A stretch of 64,000 nucleotides of DNA from Phalacrocorax aristotelis (Eukaryota > Chordata > Aves > Suliformes > Phalacrocoracidae), in assembly GCF_949628215.1 (NCBI RefSeq), contig NC_134276.1, positions 135,346,125-135,410,124 of the forward strand. The letters run 5' to 3'. Shown one piece after another: positions 61,901-64,000 of the stretch; position 1 is the stretch's first letter; the number at the start of each line of letters is the position of its first letter. A program made the position numbers and the translations under genes. Under the pieces are notes generated by a model. It saw nothing but the letters and a program-made list of their open reading frames with translations, was not told where the DNA came from and made no database searches.

Positions 61901-63971
61901 GTGGAAAAATCTTCCAAAGTTATGAATTTCATACAGTTCTAGTTAAAAATGAAATTCAGATCTGAATGCTGAGTGGTTATAAATGCCCCTAGCTCCGAGT
62001 AGACTCTAGGACGAATCGCATCCTTCTTTTTATCTACAGAAGATTAAGGCTCATGGCTTGAAGATAACGCACCAGTTGCAGAACTTAAATTGCACTAGGA
62101 ACAGAAGTGAAGTGCTTATCAATGCTCTTCCCAGAATTGCCATCATTGTGACCAAATTTCTGGATAATAAAGGAAGAGCCATATCCACTTTTTCTTTGTT
62201 TGCTAAATGTGCCTGTTGTGTGTGGGTGGGTGTGTCAGTGCATGGTCGCTGGTGACTATGAAGCTGGACTAGCTGGCTAGTAGGCTAAGTGGCTTGGGGA
62301 CACCTGCTGAAGCAGGCATAAGCCTGGGCCAAATATTGAAGACACCAGAGGATCTGAGTTGGCTGCAGGAGGGATCAGGAGGTCCAAGACTGTTACTGGA
62401 GAGACAATAAAGTTTTGGAGACTCATTTGTATGCGTGTGTGTATGTGTCTGCGTGAGGCAAATGGGAGACCAGGGGATCCGAGCCCAGCTGCTGCAGAGA
62501 CTGCGTGTCTAAGGTTGGTTACTGGAGGCACCCATCATGCATATGTGTGGGTGCTGGGGGGCTCACTTCCAGCTGGTGGAGTGGGGCTGCGGCTTCAAGG
62601 GTGTGTACGTCCAGGCGCCAGCAGCTAGGTAGAAAAAGGATCCAGGGGCAGTTACTGGGCAGACTGCGTGTCTGAAGTCAACTACCAGAGGGATCCACAT
62701 CGTGTATCTGCATGCATATAGGTGCATGTGTATCCATAGATATATACACACATTTACTTATCTTTTCCACAAACAAGCTTTCAGACTGCTCAGCCATTTG
62801 TGCTATCTGTATCTGTGTAAGTGCTGTCTTTTCTGTCCCTGTTGATCTGTGTGGCCAGCTGTGTATATATGTGCATATATATATGTATATATGCATATAT
62901 GTATATATGTATAGTGTGTATGTGTGCCTATTGGGAATACACACTCAGCCTTACTGTTAGCTGGACCTGGAGATATGAAGCTGCAGCAGTCTCACCTCTG
63001 TTGGGCTACTGGATTTGGCAACTCCTAACAGATTTGTCTTCAACAGATGAACAGCTACGAGTCTGAGACACAGAGTAAGTGACCAAAGGCTGCACCCAGG
63101 GACTTTGCAGAACTCCCATCCCCATTCAATTTGCTCATCTGAGACTATTTTTACCAACTGCCTATGTTTTCAGGGTTTACCATTCTCTTTGCTCCCGTTC
63201 TTTACCTTTTTCAGGGAAGATCTTACAGGAACAAAACCTGAGAGCATCTTCACATCAATAATGGCCATGTTGGAGACTTTGCGGTTTCCTGTGTAACTAA
63301 AATGAGAAAAGTTCTCTTAGGCTGGTTGGCAAATGGAGAGGAGACCAGTGGATGACTCTTTCAGCTCCCAGTGACCCTGTTTCTCTTCCTGCAGCTGCAC
63401 GGTAGCAGTTAACTGCCCGTACTTAAATCCTTCCTTGGATGCATTACCAAACTGTGAATGCAAGGGGGTAGGTCAATAAGAAGTTGTTACCTGGCAGAGA
63501 GGACAAGGTCAAACTTTGGTGGGAAGTTGCTTGTACAGGATACGTTGGCCGGCCGTACAGAGAGAGAAAATCCTGCATTTCTTTCCGGCAAATGGACATT
63601 GTATCTCATGGTGGTCTAAAAGAGATGGGAAGCGTGAGATGGTCAGGGATTTAGAGGCTTTTGTGGCTTTGGCATGAGGTATAGAGGGGAACGAGGTATT
63701 GAGGACCCCCTGCTTAGTTCTCAGAGGGGTGGAGCTGAGTTTCCAGCTTGCTTACCTGCAGATAGACACAGCCAGTGCCTTTCACTTCCACACTGTAATT
63801 CCCTGGAATAGCAGGTAAGGAAGCCTGCTGCAGCAAGAAGCGGTTCTTGTCATTCACCTGGAAAGTCTTACTGGGGAACTCCATGAAGTTGACTTTGACT
63901 GTGTTAAGATTTTTTTTAGAGAAGGTGAGGTATCCTTACTGGGCTAAAGCTTGGAGAGCCACAACAGTGTC
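58920..63971 (-). CDS. Ovostatin/A2M-like gene, 3' part (six C-terminal exons), with an in-frame stop
   Basis: Six exons match ovostatin exons 30-35: 63756-63971 (216 nt), 63491-63615 (125), 63206-63296 (91), 61327-61398 (72), 59962-60064 (103) and 58920-58972 (coding, ends TGA). The first three are exactly as long as in ovostatin, and all junctions keep frame (660 nt in total). Landmarks are [83 protein letters not shown]. Codon 12 of the first exon is TAA (63936-63938) where the family has Tyr; everything downstream is open. The gene continues past the right edge. It may be a recently inactivated copy, a polymorphic null, a C-terminally truncated gene or a sequence error. The product would be a secreted protease trap. 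Confidence 0.85.
61795..61877. repeat. Imperfect ATATAAAG-AGGAGTA short tandem repeat
   Basis: Several spaced copies of CATATAAAGAGGAGTA or shorter ATATAAAG forms occur within about 80 nt, inside an intron. TATA-like strings here come from the repeat and should not be read as promoters. Confidence 0.6.
62240..63000. repeat. Diverged minisatellite-like tandem repeat
   Basis: Units share the string order GGATCCGAGCCCAGCTGCTG, AGACTGCGTGTCTAAGG, TTACTGGAGG. One unit is at about 62475-62535. A second, at about 62640-62700, reads GCAGACTGCGTGTCTGAAG then ACCAGAGGGATCC. An earlier degraded unit is at about 62345-62405. The units are interleaved with TGTGTATGTG runs. Similar words occur at 6440-6560, which suggests a dispersed complex repeat family. 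Confidence 0.55.
62861..62927. repeat. TATATG/TATATA microsatellite
   Basis: Alternating TATATG, TATATA and TGCATA units lie inside the tandem-repeat intron of the upstream A2M-family gene. The sequence is likely length-polymorphic. Confidence 0.85.
63936..63938 (-). other. Premature TAA in the thioester-domain exon of the upstream A2M-family gene
   Basis: The minus strand reads GCC CAG TAA GGA TAC. Ovostatin has GCT-Tyr-Gly at the same exon position, and human A2M has LSKYGAA. A single change from TAC or TAT explains it. The exon length is unchanged, so this is not a frameshift. Translation stopping here would remove about 208 residues, including the rest of the CUB and the whole receptor-binding domain. 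Confidence 0.85.
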
Positions 63972-64000
63972 CTGAAAAGAACAGCATGATCCCTAATTAG

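Larger units (their letters stand above)
61399..63205 (-). other. Intron of the upstream A2M-family gene, rich in tandem repeats
   Basis: Intron of about 1.8 kb between the 91-nt and 72-nt exons. Most of its 5' half (62.2-63.0 kb) is a diverged tandem repeat plus a TATATG microsatellite. Near 61795-61875 there are several ATATAAAG(AGGAGTA) copies. No coding segment is recognised. Confidence 0.65.

Overview
This is a vertebrate, almost certainly avian, nuclear window. It holds multi-exon genes with canonical GT-AG introns and chicken-repeat-1 (CR1) retrotransposon copies, one with the diagnostic ATTCTATG tail. The central gene is ovostatin, the egg-white protease inhibitor. The species does not look like chicken: this ovostatin has an intact Cys-Gln thioester motif, which (from memory) chicken ovostatin lacks and duck ovostatin keeps.

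Three alpha-2-macroglobulin (A2M) family genes lie head to tail, all on the minus strand. (1) About 1-6.9 kb: the 5' end of an A2M-like gene (exons 1-3, TATA promoter), running off the left edge. (2) About 17.5-45.15 kb: a complete ovostatin gene. I placed 35 coding exons by splice site and reading phase. They sum to 4368 nt with no internal stop, giving 1455 residues. (3) About 58.3-64 kb: the 3' end of a second ovostatin/A2M-like gene (exons matching ovostatin exons 30-35), running off the right edge. It has one in-frame TAA where a conserved tyrosine is expected.

The two intergenic stretches (about 6.95-17.5 kb and 45.2-58.3 kb) contain no gene I can identify. They hold degenerate CR1 pieces, low-complexity tracts and a few unproven open segments. 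Intron 1 of the A2M gene carries two old CR1-like fragments. Ovostatin introns carry one CR1 3' end and one internal reverse-transcriptase fragment, both opposite in orientation to the gene. Gene 3 carries a diverged tandem repeat and a TATATG microsatellite.

The products are expected to be secreted, large, trap-type protease inhibitors. A protease cuts the bait region, the thioester fires and the inhibitor closes round it. In plasma members the C-terminal receptor-binding domain then directs uptake through LRP1. Differences between the paralogues (bait sequence, thioester, receptor lysines, the nonsense codon) are the main points of interest. I saw no tRNA, rRNA, CRISPR array or prokaryotic feature.
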